From: a virus
Reading direction: 5' to 3' (one strand)
Virus record (IMG/VR): IMGVR_UViG_3300043411_001114
Span: 48,367-112,366 of that record
Length of the DNA stretch: 64,000 nucleotides
Shown: in pieces, positions 50,767 through 58,361 of the stretch
How positions within the stretch are numbered: the first letter of the stretch is position 1
Layout: every line of letters starts with the position of its first letter
Notes under the pieces: generated by a model
Database searches by the model: none
The model's input: the letters and a program-made list of their open reading frames with translations, nothing else
Told to the model about the DNA's origin: nothing
Position numbers and translations under genes: made by a program

Positions 50767-50957
50767 CCTACCACTACGACACCGACGACGAACTCCTGGC
50801 CTTGTACCAGGAGGATGCGGCGAAGCTGGCGATCCACCGCAGCCTATTGGCGTCGGGTTTCACCAACCCCAACCCCCACCTCTGGGTCGCGGTCAACACC
50901 CTGGTATCCCAGTTGTCCCGCCACGGCTACACGATCGGCCTCAAGGAGAAGAAATGA
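50763..50957 (+). CDS. Hypothetical protein (64 aa)
   Basis: GTG start in an overlap; product begins VTYHYDTDDELLALYQEDAA and has a helix HLWVAVNTLVSQLSRHGY. No family recognised. Confidence 0.55.
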   Translation: MTYHYDTDDELLALYQEDAAKLAIHRSLLASGFTNPNPHLWVAVNTLVSQLSRHGYTIGLKEKK

Positions 50958-51352
50958 CCGACACCACCAACGCCACCACCACCGACCTCTCGCTACGCGC
51001 CCGGGTCGCCGAACTGGAGTCCCGCATCGAGTTCCTCACCACCATCTCCTCGGAACTGGTGGACATCCTGTCTGTCATCGTCGCCGGGAGCGCACCATCC
51101 CCGCTCCATGACAGTCTGCTCTTACTGCTGCCCCAGGAGGCCAGTGAAGTGCAGCACTGCCACCCGCAGAGTGATGGTGAAAATATCTCCCAGTCGCCAC
51201 TGAAGGTCACGGTCTCGGTCACCCCTCCCGACGTCACAATCCACTCCGAGCCGGGTGCCGGACACGAACCTCAGCAACAGGTCTACATTCCGTCTACCAC
51301 CGTAGACACCGACCCCCACCCGCACCTGAGCCTGGTGAGGAACCCGCAGTAG
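50954..51352 (+). CDS. Hypothetical protein (132 aa)
   Basis: The first 60 residues form a coiled coil (LRARVAELESRIEFLTTISS) and the rest is Ser/Pro/His-rich and probably disordered. Last gene of the 50.1-51.35 kb operon. An AT-rich gap follows. Function unknown. Confidence 0.55.
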   Translation: MTDTTNATTTDLSLRARVAELESRIEFLTTISSELVDILSVIVAGSAPSPLHDSLLLLLPQEASEVQHCHPQSDGENISQSPLKVTVSVTPPDVTIHSEPGAGHEPQQQVYIPSTTVDTDPHPHLSLVRNPQ

Positions 51353-51458
51353 CCTCTCGTTTATCACCTTACAGTCTCCTGTGCAGGCACTACAGGCTCT
51401 GACTACAGCATTACTACAGATCGACTATCGTTTTTTGCAATAGAACTATAGGCATCTG

Positions 51459-51514
51459 TGCTACAATTACAGGACACCACCCACCACCCACCACCACCTC
51501 AAGGAGCCACCACC
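51459..51514 (+). promoter_or_regulatory. Promoter of the dispersed family
   Basis: TGC-TACAAT (hexamer 51462-51467) with a CACCACC leader and AAGGAG before the ATG at 51515. The 100 bases upstream are AT-rich; no clear -35 is at the right distance. Confidence 0.75.
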
Positions 51515-51856
51515 ATGACGAACACCACCATTGCCGCCCGCGAGGAAATCCGGGCCGTGGCCAAGTCCCACGGCTGGGAGTCCAGCAAGTCCGGCCTGTG
51601 GCACGACACCTTCCTGCGCCCCGCCGAGTTGGGGGCCGACAGCGTCCTGGCTGGATTTTTCGTCGCCTCCGGGCACTCCCCGCTGGATAAGGTATTTGTC
51701 GGCTACGACTACCTGGGCCGGGTCATCGACGCCAGCTGGGCCACCCCGGGCCAGCAATCGGCCCTCCTCGGCTACCACGTCGGCTCCACCGACATCACCG
51801 GCACCGGCAAGCGCGCCCAGGTGCTCCAACTGCTCACCGAAGGGCTGCCCTCATGA
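51515..51856 (+). CDS. Hypothetical protein (113 aa)
   Basis: It has its own promoter and strong ribosome site. The product begins MTNTTIAAREEIRAVAKSHG and has a small alpha/beta body (WHDTFLRPAELGADSVLAGF, VFVGYDYLGRVIDASW). It overlaps the next gene. Function unknown. Confidence 0.6.
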   Translation: MTNTTIAAREEIRAVAKSHGWESSKSGLWHDTFLRPAELGADSVLAGFFVASGHSPLDKVFVGYDYLGRVIDASWATPGQQSALLGYHVGSTDITGTGKRAQVLQLLTEGLPS

Positions 51857-52068
51857 CGAACACCGACGAACTCGACGTCACCTCCTGGGAGGCCGAGGAT
51901 GCGGCCCGCAGGGTTGAGCGCTACCAGACCGACATGCTGATCGCCAAACTGCGCCACGCGGCCGCCCTGCTCTCCGAAATCAACGACGAGTACGAGGGCC
52001 TGAGGTTCAACTGGAACCCCTACGGCCTGTCTTCCGAGGCCGACTACCTGGAGAGTAGAAACAAGTGA
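51853..52068 (+). CDS. Hypothetical protein (71 aa)
   Basis: ATG overlapping the previous stop; acidic helical product (WEAEDAARRVERYQTDMLIA, LLSEINDEYEGLRFNWNPYG). Function unknown. Confidence 0.55.
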   Translation: MTNTDELDVTSWEAEDAARRVERYQTDMLIAKLRHAAALLSEINDEYEGLRFNWNPYGLSSEADYLESRNK

Positions 52069-52547
52069 CCGAACTGAACCTCAACCTTCTCAAGAAGGTG
52101 CTCGACAAGATCGTCAGTGACCCGGACGACCACAACCAGAGCCAATGGATGGTCGTCACCGGCCCGATAGAACCCACCAGAGAGGTTCGATCCACCGATG
52201 GGGTTCTGGCCGGTGTGGAGCTGTCGTGTCCCACGACGGCCTGTGTGGCCGGTTGGGCCTGCGCGCTCGCGGGTGATGTCCCGTTTATCGCCTGGTGGGA
52301 GCTGAACCGAATTGGGTGTGAGGAAGAGCTTCCCTGGGGGATATGTGGGTGTGAGGAAGGACTCCCCTACATCGAGCAGGTCGTCACCCCCGAGGGTGAG
52401 GTTCACTACATCAAGAACCGGGCGGCGGCCCTTCTCGGTCTGGACTGCGATGTTGCGTACGACCTGTTCGACGCCTGCAACACCCGGGGCTACGTCACCA
52501 ACCGGCTGAGCGAACTGATCAAAGAGGCCGAAAGAAAACTTCTCTAA
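52065..52547 (+). CDS. Conserved phage protein (160 aa) with a CVAGW motif
   Basis: The product has CPTTACVAGWACALAGDVPF, a segment seen in a widespread actinophage family of unknown function, followed by IKNRAAALLGLDCDVAYDLF. Several Cys pairs occur in the middle (GICGCEEG). GTG start overlapping the previous stop. Confidence 0.6.
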   Translation: MTELNLNLLKKVLDKIVSDPDDHNQSQWMVVTGPIEPTREVRSTDGVLAGVELSCPTTACVAGWACALAGDVPFIAWWELNRIGCEEELPWGICGCEEGLPYIEQVVTPEGEVHYIKNRAAALLGLDCDVAYDLFDACNTRGYVTNRLSELIKEAERKLL

Positions 52548-52571
52548 GTGTATTCAGGTCACCTAAAGCCA

Positions 52572-52586
52572 TGCTACAATTAAGGC
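52572..52586 (+). promoter_or_regulatory. Leaderless-type promoter
   Basis: AAAGCCATGC-TACAAT (hexamer 52575-52580) matches the dispersed family upstream, but the ATG of the next gene follows after only six bases (TAAGGC). Confidence 0.7.
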
Positions 52587-53492
52587 ATGACGAACACCAC
52601 AGCCACCGCCACCTTCACCCGCGAGCAGGCGAAGGCCGCCGACAAGGAACTCTACGACGCCATGCTGGTCGTCGCCGACAAGGCGGCCCGCATCGAACGC
52701 GCCCTCAACAACATCCACTACGCCGCCGGTGACTCCTACCGTCGCCGGTACGACAGCCGGTCGGGCTGGAAGATGACCGACGCCGAGGCCATCGCCCAGG
52801 TTGCTAAGATCGCCGCCGGGATCACCTACTCGGCCGACGAGGCCCAGAATGACCTCGACCGCCTGACCGCCGCCGGGGCCGAGCTGGATCAGGCCCGCGA
52901 CGCCAAGGAGATGGCCGACAAGTGGGCCGACAACGGCCGCTGGAACCGCTACGCGGTCGTCCCCGGTGGACACATCCACACCAACGATGGCTGCTTCACC
53001 TTGAGGTGGAACACCGACGTGCGGTGGGCCTACCAGATCTCCGGTGATTCGGTCGCCGACGCCATCGACGCCTACGGCGAGGCGCTGTGCAGCCACTGCT
53101 ACCCCGAGGCCTCGGTCGCGCAGACCCTGGGCAAGGTCGCCACCGACCCCAACGGTCACCCGATCACCCGCGCCGAGGCCCAGGCCGCGCTGGCCGCCAA
53201 GGAGGCCGAAAAGGCCGCCAAGGAGGCCGCGAAGAACGCGGCTGCGGTGATCGACCCCGAGACCGGCAAGGTGCTCTTCAAGACCGAGCGGGGCGCGACC
53301 AACGCCATCGCCAGCGAGTTGTCCGACGCCCTGCACTACGGGCCGACCCACCCGGACTTCAGCCGGTGGATCGCCTACATCGACCGGATCGTGGCCGCCC
53401 TGGCCGCCAAGTGGAACCGCCCGGCCGCCGAGGTCAAGGCCGAACTGCAGGCCAAGGCTGAGAAGAAGGCCAAGAAGACCCTGGCCTCCTGA
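52587..53492 (+). CDS. Conserved phage protein with His/Cys segment (301 aa)
   Basis: The middle of the product reads WNRYAVVPGGHIHTNDGCFT ... YGEALCSHCYPEAS, a His/Cys arrangement found in a common actinophage family that I know only as unannotated. Long helices precede it, and an Ala/Lys/Glu-rich coiled coil follows (residues 205-230). The N-terminus lacks a Shine-Dalgarno; translation probably starts on a leaderless mRNA. A terminator follows. Confidence 0.65.
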   Translation: MTNTTATATFTREQAKAADKELYDAMLVVADKAARIERALNNIHYAAGDSYRRRYDSRSGWKMTDAEAIAQVAKIAAGITYSADEAQNDLDRLTAAGAELDQARDAKEMADKWADNGRWNRYAVVPGGHIHTNDGCFTLRWNTDVRWAYQISGDSVADAIDAYGEALCSHCYPEASVAQTLGKVATDPNGHPITRAEAQAALAAKEAEKAAKEAAKNAAAVIDPETGKVLFKTERGATNAIASELSDALHYGPTHPDFSRWIAYIDRIVAALAAKWNRPAAEVKAELQAKAEKKAKKTLAS

Positions 53493-53502
53493 GGCCGGTG
53501 GG

Positions 53503-53540
53503 CCACCCCGGTCAAAAAAAACGGCCGGGGTGGTTCTCTT
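53503..53540 (+). terminator. Rho-independent terminator
   Basis: CCACCCCGG and CCGGGGTGG form a perfect 9-bp stem around an A-rich loop, followed by TTCTCTTC. The run of eight A in the loop is unusual. Confidence 0.75.
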
Positions 53541-53554
53541 CACCCCTACAGTCA

Positions 53555-53604
53555 TGCTACAATTAATGGACACCGCCACCCACCACCCCAAAGGAGTCAC
53601 CACC
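53555..53604 (+). promoter_or_regulatory. Promoter of the dispersed family
   Basis: ACAGTCATGC-TACAAT (hexamer 53558-53563), TTAATGGACACCGCC leader and AAAGGAG before the ATG at 53605. Confidence 0.78.
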
Positions 53605-54009
53605 ATGACAAACACCACCACCACCACCAAAGACATCGCCATCCAGAGCATCATCGACTCCATCGAGCGCGACATGACCCGCAGCCGCACCAAGATCGCC
53701 CGCTTCCTGGAAGGGGTGGCCGAGGCCACCGTAGGCCGGGCCTCGACGGCCGCCGAGAACCTGATCCGGGCTGAGTACGCCCTCGCTGAGGCGCGTTATG
53801 TCCGGGACTGCATCGAGGACTTCGGAAAAGACGGTGACGGGATGGCCGAGACCCTCCTGCGTGCGATGCACTACATCGCCCTGCGGCAGGGTGATGCGGC
53901 CATGAACATGGGCAACGAGTCCAAGCCCGCCATCGAGGGCAGGATCGCCGCGCTGCGTCAGGCCGCCCTGGCGGTAAGCCAGGCATTCGAGGACAGTAAG
54001 AAGAAGTGA
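53605..54009 (+). CDS. Hypothetical helical protein (134 aa)
   Basis: The product is almost fully helical (IQSIIDSIERDMTRSRTKIA, ENLIRAEYALAEARYVRDCI) after a Thr-rich start and ends in Lys residues. Single-gene unit with its own family promoter. Function unknown. Confidence 0.6.
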   Translation: MTNTTTTTKDIAIQSIIDSIERDMTRSRTKIARFLEGVAEATVGRASTAAENLIRAEYALAEARYVRDCIEDFGKDGDGMAETLLRAMHYIALRQGDAAMNMGNESKPAIEGRIAALRQAALAVSQAFEDSKKK

Positions 54010-54035
54010 AATCGGCCAGATTCACTCTGTAGCCA

Positions 54036-54080
54036 TGCTACAATTAAAGGACACCACCACCTAGCCCCCAGGAGGCCAGC
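54036..54080 (+). promoter_or_regulatory. Promoter of the dispersed family
   Basis: TGTAGCCATGC-TACAAT (hexamer 54039-54044) with TAAAGGACACCACCACC leader and AGGAGG before the ATG at 54081. Confidence 0.8.
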
Positions 54081-54383
54081 ATGACCACCACCACCACCCT
54101 CGTCACCGACCTGGCCTGGAACTCCCGCGCCTGCAAGAATGGCAATACTCGTCGCCGGGGTGCCCTGGAAGGCACCCTGCTCGGGGTGCCGGTCAATGGC
54201 CGCACCATCGGCAAGGGGGTGGCCTTCCAGTTCGGTCTGATCACTGGCGAGGTTCGCACCGCCTGGTGGGACGGCACGTTGTACTACGGCTCGCCGTGCC
54301 TGTTCGACATCGACACTCACGAGCCGCTGTCGTTCAGCCCCGAGGCGTTCGTGTGGTTCGACCTGCTGTCCAACGTCAGCTAG
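54081..54383 (+). CDS. Hypothetical protein (100 aa)
   Basis: Beta-rich product with a basic patch (NSRACKNGNTRRRGALEGTL) and aromatic C-terminal half (TAWWDGTLYYGSPCLFDI). Own family promoter. Function unknown. Confidence 0.6.
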   Translation: MTTTTTLVTDLAWNSRACKNGNTRRRGALEGTLLGVPVNGRTIGKGVAFQFGLITGEVRTAWWDGTLYYGSPCLFDIDTHEPLSFSPEAFVWFDLLSNVS

Positions 54384-54414
54384 TACCAGGGCTTGCGTTT
54401 CACCCCTGTAGCTA

Positions 54415-54464
54415 TGCTACAATTAAAGAACACCACCACCCACCACCGAAAGGACACCACCACC
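54415..54464 (+). promoter_or_regulatory. Promoter of the dispersed family
   Basis: TGTAGCTATGC-TACAAT (hexamer 54418-54423) with TAAAGAACACCACCACC leader and AAAGGA before the ATG at 54465. Confidence 0.8.
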
Positions 54465-54878
54465 ATGAGCGTCACCTTCGATGCCGGAACCTCTTCCTGG
54501 AACGAGACCTTCCAGGCCAACGTGCTCTCCTCGACCTCGCCCGAGGAGATCGGGGTCAACATGAGCAACACCAACGCCCACCGGGTCGCCCAGACCCTCG
54601 GGATCGACCTCGACCCCGACTGGTGCGGTCACATGGCGGCCGAGGACTTCCTGGGCCGTGTTCTGGTGGCGCTGGCCATCAGCCCCGCCGATGAGGGGAT
54701 GCCCTCGCACACCCTGCAACCCGGCGACGACGCCGGTGTTTTCGGCACCGTCCGCGAGGGCGGGCCGACCATCGTCGCGGGCGCTCGCCGCCCCGGCTAC
54801 CTGCAGGAGCGGCTTACCGAACTGCACGAGCTGGCGCTGTGGGCGGTCGCCAACGACGCGGTGGTGATGTGGGGGTAA
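54465..54878 (+). CDS. Hypothetical protein (137 aa)
   Basis: The product starts MSVTFDAGTSSWNETFQANV and has helical segments with WCGHMAAEDFLGRVLVALAI and a C-terminal helix ending VVMWG. Single-gene unit with its own family promoter. Function unknown. Confidence 0.6.
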   Translation: MSVTFDAGTSSWNETFQANVLSSTSPEEIGVNMSNTNAHRVAQTLGIDLDPDWCGHMAAEDFLGRVLVALAISPADEGMPSHTLQPGDDAGVFGTVREGGPTIVAGARRPGYLQERLTELHELALWAVANDAVVMWG

Positions 54879-54902
54879 AACCCCGCTCTGCCGCTATAGC
54901 CG

Positions 54903-54959
54903 TGCTACAATTGGGCCTCGACTAGCCTTCCCACCACCCACTACCAAGGAGCCACCACC
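54903..54959 (+). promoter_or_regulatory. Promoter of the dispersed family
   Basis: TATAGCCGTGC-TACAAT (hexamer 54906-54911) with a CCACCACC leader and AAGGAG before the ATG at 54960. Confidence 0.75.
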
Positions 54960-55148
54960 ATGAGTTACGTCTACGGGCCTCGCGTTTACTACGGCCCAAT
55001 CACCGACCCGGCCGACGAGCCGGAGGTCTACTGCGAGTGCGGTAGGTCGGTCTGGGGCTGCCCGGGCAACTGCTACCAGATGAGCCTTCTGCAGTTGGTC
55101 GACCCGGTCACCGGGGAGCGCCCGCTCCCGATGAGTGACCACCAGTGA
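54960..55148 (+). CDS. Small protein with Cys pairs (62 aa)
   Basis: The product has VYCECGRSVWGCPGNCYQMS, with Cys spaced as in a small zinc or disulfide fold. Own family promoter. Function unknown. Confidence 0.55.
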   Translation: MSYVYGPRVYYGPITDPADEPEVYCECGRSVWGCPGNCYQMSLLQLVDPVTGERPLPMSDHQ

Positions 55149-55218
55149 CTCTGGCGATACCCTATCGTCGCCAGCAGGAAAGCGAAGAACCAACCAACCA
55201 GGAAGTGAGTATCACACA

Positions 55219-56205
55219 GTGAAGATCGCAGAGATGGAAACCGTAGACGAGGTGGACCCCACCTTCGTCACCCAGTTCTTGACCGGTGGCATGACTTTCA
55301 CGACCAAGAAGATCATGCGCGGCTGGCTCACCCCTGAACTGGCCGAGCAGCTGCTCAAGCGCAACCCCCACAATCGGACGATGCAGCCCAACTGGGTCAC
55401 CCTGCTGGCCCGCCAGATGTCCGCAGGCCGCTGGCAGGAGAACGGGGAGACCATCATCGTCGGCAAGTCCGGCAATCTCCTCGACGGCCAGCACAGGCTC
55501 CAGGCTGTGATCCAGTCGGGTGTCTCGATCATGGCCATCATCGTCTTCGGGGTCGACGATGATGAGGCGATGGTGATGGCCTCGATCAACCAGTGCAAGG
55601 TCCGCACCGTCACCGACATCCTCAAGCTGTCCGGACACCAGGTCTCGCTCACCGCCAAGGCCGCCTCGAACCTGCTGGCCAGCCTCACCGAGGGCGACCA
55701 CCTGCGCAAGACCCGGCCCGAGCAGGCCGAGTTCCTCCTCAACCACGTCGAGGAACTCGAACCCTGGGTCGACTGGGCCGACGGCATCAACAAGGCGTCG
55801 CCCCTGATCGAGCGCAAGATGCGCAGAAGCCGGTCGATCAGCGCCTCGACCCTGACCGTCCTCAGCGTCCACATGGAGCGCCGGAAGACCGACATCGACG
55901 GCTGGTCGGAGTTCATCGAGGGTTGCGTCGGCGAACTGCCGGTGTCCCGGCTGCGTCAGCTCTCCGACAACCGGGCCGACCTCCTGCACCGCATGCACAA
56001 GCGCCTGCACGGCGGGATCGGCCTGGAGTCGGCCAGCGGTGGGGTGCACATGCCCAAGATGTTGGCCGAGATGGCGTTCTACGTCCGGGTCTACAACCTG
56101 TACGCCATCGACAAGAAGCCCAACGGTCGGCTGCGGATCTACAACTCCGACCTGGGCTACCGTTTCCTGACCGAGCTTCCTGCGGTCGAGGAGCGGTTCC
56201 TGTGA
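55219..56205 (+). CDS. ParB-like nuclease-domain protein
   Basis: The 328-residue product starts at GTG 55219 (a longer frame from 55135 lacks coding character). It has WQENGETIIVGKSGNLLDGQ followed by HRLQAVIQSG, the DGxHR core of ParB/Srx-type domains, then helical parts with basic residues. Phage members act in DNA binding, partition or as nucleases/CTPases. The next gene overlaps its stop. No partner ParA is seen in the window. Confidence 0.75.
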   Translation: MKIAEMETVDEVDPTFVTQFLTGGMTFTTKKIMRGWLTPELAEQLLKRNPHNRTMQPNWVTLLARQMSAGRWQENGETIIVGKSGNLLDGQHRLQAVIQSGVSIMAIIVFGVDDDEAMVMASINQCKVRTVTDILKLSGHQVSLTAKAASNLLASLTEGDHLRKTRPEQAEFLLNHVEELEPWVDWADGINKASPLIERKMRRSRSISASTLTVLSVHMERRKTDIDGWSEFIEGCVGELPVSRLRQLSDNRADLLHRMHKRLHGGIGLESASGGVHMPKMLAEMAFYVRVYNLYAIDKKPNGRLRIYNSDLGYRFLTELPAVEERFL

Positions 56206-56477
56206 CCGGCATCCGGGTGCGGCTGCTGGCCCTGGGGGCCTCGGTACTGGTGGCTGGCGGCCTCGCTGCGGGAGTTTTCTCGCCCGAGGCTGCCGCTCTA
56301 CCCGGCCAGTGCATGAACACCCCGTGGGGAGGTTTCTGCGACTCCTACGGGTGGGCTGACGGCAGCTTCTCGCACTGCGAGGGCGCGTTCGGATTCTCGA
56401 ATTGCTTCAGGGCCTGCCATGACCCGGTTATCAACCGGGCCGTCCCTACGGACTTAGACCCCAGGACTCCCTGCTGA
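56202..56477 (+). CDS. Secreted cysteine-rich protein (91 aa)
   Basis: The N-terminus is a clear signal peptide (basic VTGIRVR, hydrophobic LLALGASVLVAGGLAAGVF, then SPEAAALPG). The mature part of about 60 residues has six Cys (QCMN, FCDS, HCEG, NCFR, ACHD, TPC), likely three disulfides. It resembles small exported proteins of mycobacteria and their phages with a WGGFCDS...HCE layout. It would act outside the cytoplasm, perhaps in superinfection control. GTG start overlaps the ParB-like gene. Confidence 0.65.
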   Translation: MTGIRVRLLALGASVLVAGGLAAGVFSPEAAALPGQCMNTPWGGFCDSYGWADGSFSHCEGAFGFSNCFRACHDPVINRAVPTDLDPRTPC

Positions 56478-56875
56478 TGATCGCCACCAACATCAAGACA
56501 TTGACCCTGTCCGACTTCGCGTCCCTGCCCCCAGCCTGGCCGGAGCAACTGGACGACGGTGGGGTACTCATCGCTCGTATCCACCCGGATGGCAATCGGG
56601 CCGAAGGGGATGAGCATGTGCTGGCCCGGGCTTTGGTGTTCGACCCTGAGGCGCTCGGCGAGCACTCCTGTCTTCGCAGGCTGACCATCCGGACAACCAA
56701 TCTGGTCCCGGTGGTGCCGGACGGGATGGACGCCCCGGCCAGTCTCTCCGAGGCCGAGCGTGAGCACTGGAACGAGCATCGCGAGTTCAACTGGAAGATG
56801 GCCCTGGAGTACCCGAAGGCCTATGTCCGCACCCTGCACGCGGTCATGAATCTGCCGGTGATCCGGCTCAAGTAA
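56477..56875 (+). CDS. Hypothetical protein (132 aa)
   Basis: ATG overlapping the previous stop. Beta-rich start (NIKTLTLSDFASLPPAWPEQ, GVLIARIHPDGNRAEGDEHV) and helical end. No family recognised. A folded leader follows. Confidence 0.55.
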   Translation: MIATNIKTLTLSDFASLPPAWPEQLDDGGVLIARIHPDGNRAEGDEHVLARALVFDPEALGEHSCLRRLTIRTTNLVPVVPDGMDAPASLSEAEREHWNEHREFNWKMALEYPKAYVRTLHAVMNLPVIRLK

Positions 56876-56883
56876 AAAGCCAC

Positions 56884-56992
56884 GGGGGTGGGGCGTCAAA
56901 GTGAGTGCTTTATCCGGCTTCCTCTCGCCAAGCCTGGTTCATGATCCCTCTTACCTCTGTTCAGGGAGAGACCAGTGCTGCGCCCCACCCCC
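56884..56992 (+). other. Long-range stem enclosing an 85-base loop
   Basis: GGGGGTGGGGCG (56884-56895) and CGCCCCACCCCC (56981-56992) are perfectly complementary over 12 bp and enclose 85 bases that hold no gene. The element ends 28 bases before the ATG at 57021, so it is a leader structure, a small RNA or both. Confidence 0.6.
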
Positions 56993-57020
56993 TCCGCACC
57001 ATCCCAACGAGAGACGAGAG

Positions 57021-57401
57021 ATGAGAAACCAGCGCCCCCTGACCGTCGACGAGAAGGCCGAACTAGAAGCCCTCAACGAGGCGGTGACCAACGCCATCGA
57101 GACCCGCCGCAGGTGGCTCGATGAGAAGATGGTCGAGACCTCCGTCCTGCAGGTGGGGGACGGAATCTACGACCTCGACACCGGCTCCCGGGTCGGGACC
57201 GTCACCCGGCTGTACCGGGTGAACGCCAAGAATCACAACGGCATCTACGACACCTCGGTCTCGTGCTACTACGAGTACGAGAAGGCCCCGCGCAGCTTCG
57301 ACAACACCTCGCGCCAGACCGGCCGCCGCCTCGGCCCCAAGCCTGCCCTGGTGGAGCGGCTGCTCAACACCTTTATCACCAGCCTGGTCGACGACCGCTG
57401 A
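57021..57401 (+). CDS. Hypothetical protein (126 aa)
   Basis: ATG 57021 is preceded by GAGAGACGAGAG. The product starts with a helix (DEKAELEALNEAVTNAIETR) and continues in a beta-rich part (VGDGIYDLDTGSRVGTVTRL). It is the first gene behind the long-range stem. Function unknown. Confidence 0.58.
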   Translation: MRNQRPLTVDEKAELEALNEAVTNAIETRRRWLDEKMVETSVLQVGDGIYDLDTGSRVGTVTRLYRVNAKNHNGIYDTSVSCYYEYEKAPRSFDNTSRQTGRRLGPKPALVERLLNTFITSLVDDR

Positions 57402-57419
57402 GGAATCTTGCGTTTCGAG

Positions 57420-57490
57420 TTGTAACCCACCTATAGCTAGGCTACAATTAAGGGACACCGCCCACCCACCACCGAAAGGCCACCACCACC
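57420..57490 (+). promoter_or_regulatory. Promoter of the dispersed family
   Basis: TTGTAA (57420-57425), 17-base spacer with TATAGCTAGGC, TACAAT (57443-57448), TTAAGGGACACCGCC leader and GAAAGG before the ATG at 57491. One of the few copies with a good -35 box. Confidence 0.8.
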
Positions 57491-57649
57491 ATGACCAACC
57501 GGATGCTCGGAACCTGCGGCCAGCCGCCCTGCGGCAAGTGTTGCGGTTGGAAGACCAAGACCGACAACCAGGCCAACAAGCGCCGCTTCCGGCGCATCGA
57601 GCGCCGCGAGGCCGCCCGCATCGTTTTCGAGGAGGTCTGGGGGAAATGA
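57491..57649 (+). CDS. Small Cys-rich basic protein (52 aa)
   Basis: The product has GTCGQPPCGKCCGWKTKTDN and a strongly basic helix (KRRFRRIERREAARIVF). Own family promoter; the next ATG overlaps its stop. A nucleic-acid-binding role is possible. Confidence 0.6.
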   Translation: MTNRMLGTCGQPPCGKCCGWKTKTDNQANKRRFRRIERREAARIVFEEVWGK

Positions 57650-57873
57650 AATACGCCGCCGCCGAACCGGGCTTCCCGGCCCGCCTGGAACTGAGTCGCC
57701 GGAACCTGCTTGCCCTTCTGGCGAAACTTGACGACCCGCTATCGCAGCGCACCCTGGGTAAGGAGAGCGACAGTGGCGACTTGATTTGTGTCGTCGCCGT
57801 AGAGGATGACGAGCACTACAGCGACCGGAGTCCGGGGATTGTCTACATGCCGACCAGCAAGGAGACTTACTGA
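57646..57873 (+). CDS. Hypothetical protein (75 aa)
   Basis: ATGA overlaps on both sides. Helical start (RLELSRRNLLALLAKLDDPL) and a beta-rich acidic end (LICVVAVEDDEHYSDRSPG). Function unknown. Confidence 0.55.
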   Translation: MKYAAAEPGFPARLELSRRNLLALLAKLDDPLSQRTLGKESDSGDLICVVAVEDDEHYSDRSPGIVYMPTSKETY

Positions 57874-58121
57874 TGACGAACACCATTACCGACACCCGTC
57901 CCACCCTGACCAAGATGTTCTCCCGCAAGGGGATGGCCGGGCAGTTCTCGGTGCAGGTCACCGTCACCTACCCGGGCGAGGAGCCGCGCGTCGTGGAGTT
58001 CGTGGGCAGCGTCTACGGCGGCCCGGTTCTCATGGTGACCGACGCCGGACAGACCTGGGTCACCGACCCGGCTCGGTTCGGAAAGTTCGGCAAGGGCTGG
58101 GTTTCGAGGTTCTTCGCATGA
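57873..58121 (+). CDS. Hypothetical protein (82 aa)
   Basis: Beta-rich product (GQFSVQVTVTYPGEEPRVVE, GPVLMVTDAGQTWVTDP) with basic C-terminus. Overlaps both neighbours. Function unknown. Confidence 0.55.
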   Translation: MTNTITDTRPTLTKMFSRKGMAGQFSVQVTVTYPGEEPRVVEFVGSVYGGPVLMVTDAGQTWVTDPARFGKFGKGWVSRFFA

Positions 58122-58300
58122 CCATCACCCCCAAGGCCCGTCGGGCCATGCACACCGACTTCCTGCTGACCGCCGCCCACACCCTGCGCCACTACGGTCG
58201 CCCCGAACTTGGGGACGAACTGGCCGACCTGGCGGCCAAGATCAGGGACGGCTCGGTCGGGCCGGTGTCTGTCGTGTCAGACAATGAACTGTCGACTTGA
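58118..58300 (+). CDS. Hypothetical protein (60 aa)
   Basis: ATG overlaps the previous stop. Helical product (MTITPKARRAMHTDFLLTAA, ELADLAAKIRDG). Function unknown. Confidence 0.5.
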   Translation: MTITPKARRAMHTDFLLTAAHTLRHYGRPELGDELADLAAKIRDGSVGPVSVVSDNELST

Positions 58301-58305
58301 TGTGT

Positions 58306-58361
58306 TATAATTTCTGTTCGATCAGGCTGAATTTTCCACTCCTCAAGAAAGCAGAAATGGT
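58306..58361 (+). promoter_or_regulatory. Promoter before the DNA methyltransferase
   Basis: GTGT-TATAAT (hexamer 58306-58311) is followed by a 50-base AT-rich leader with AAGAAAG and a TTG start at 58362. It has the -10 of the family but no CACCACC leader. Confidence 0.6.

Noticed and set aside
53541-57490. CACCACC-rich repeats considered as a CRISPR array
   Set aside because: They are single copies in front of genes, not regularly spaced, and carry -10 boxes and ribosome sites.
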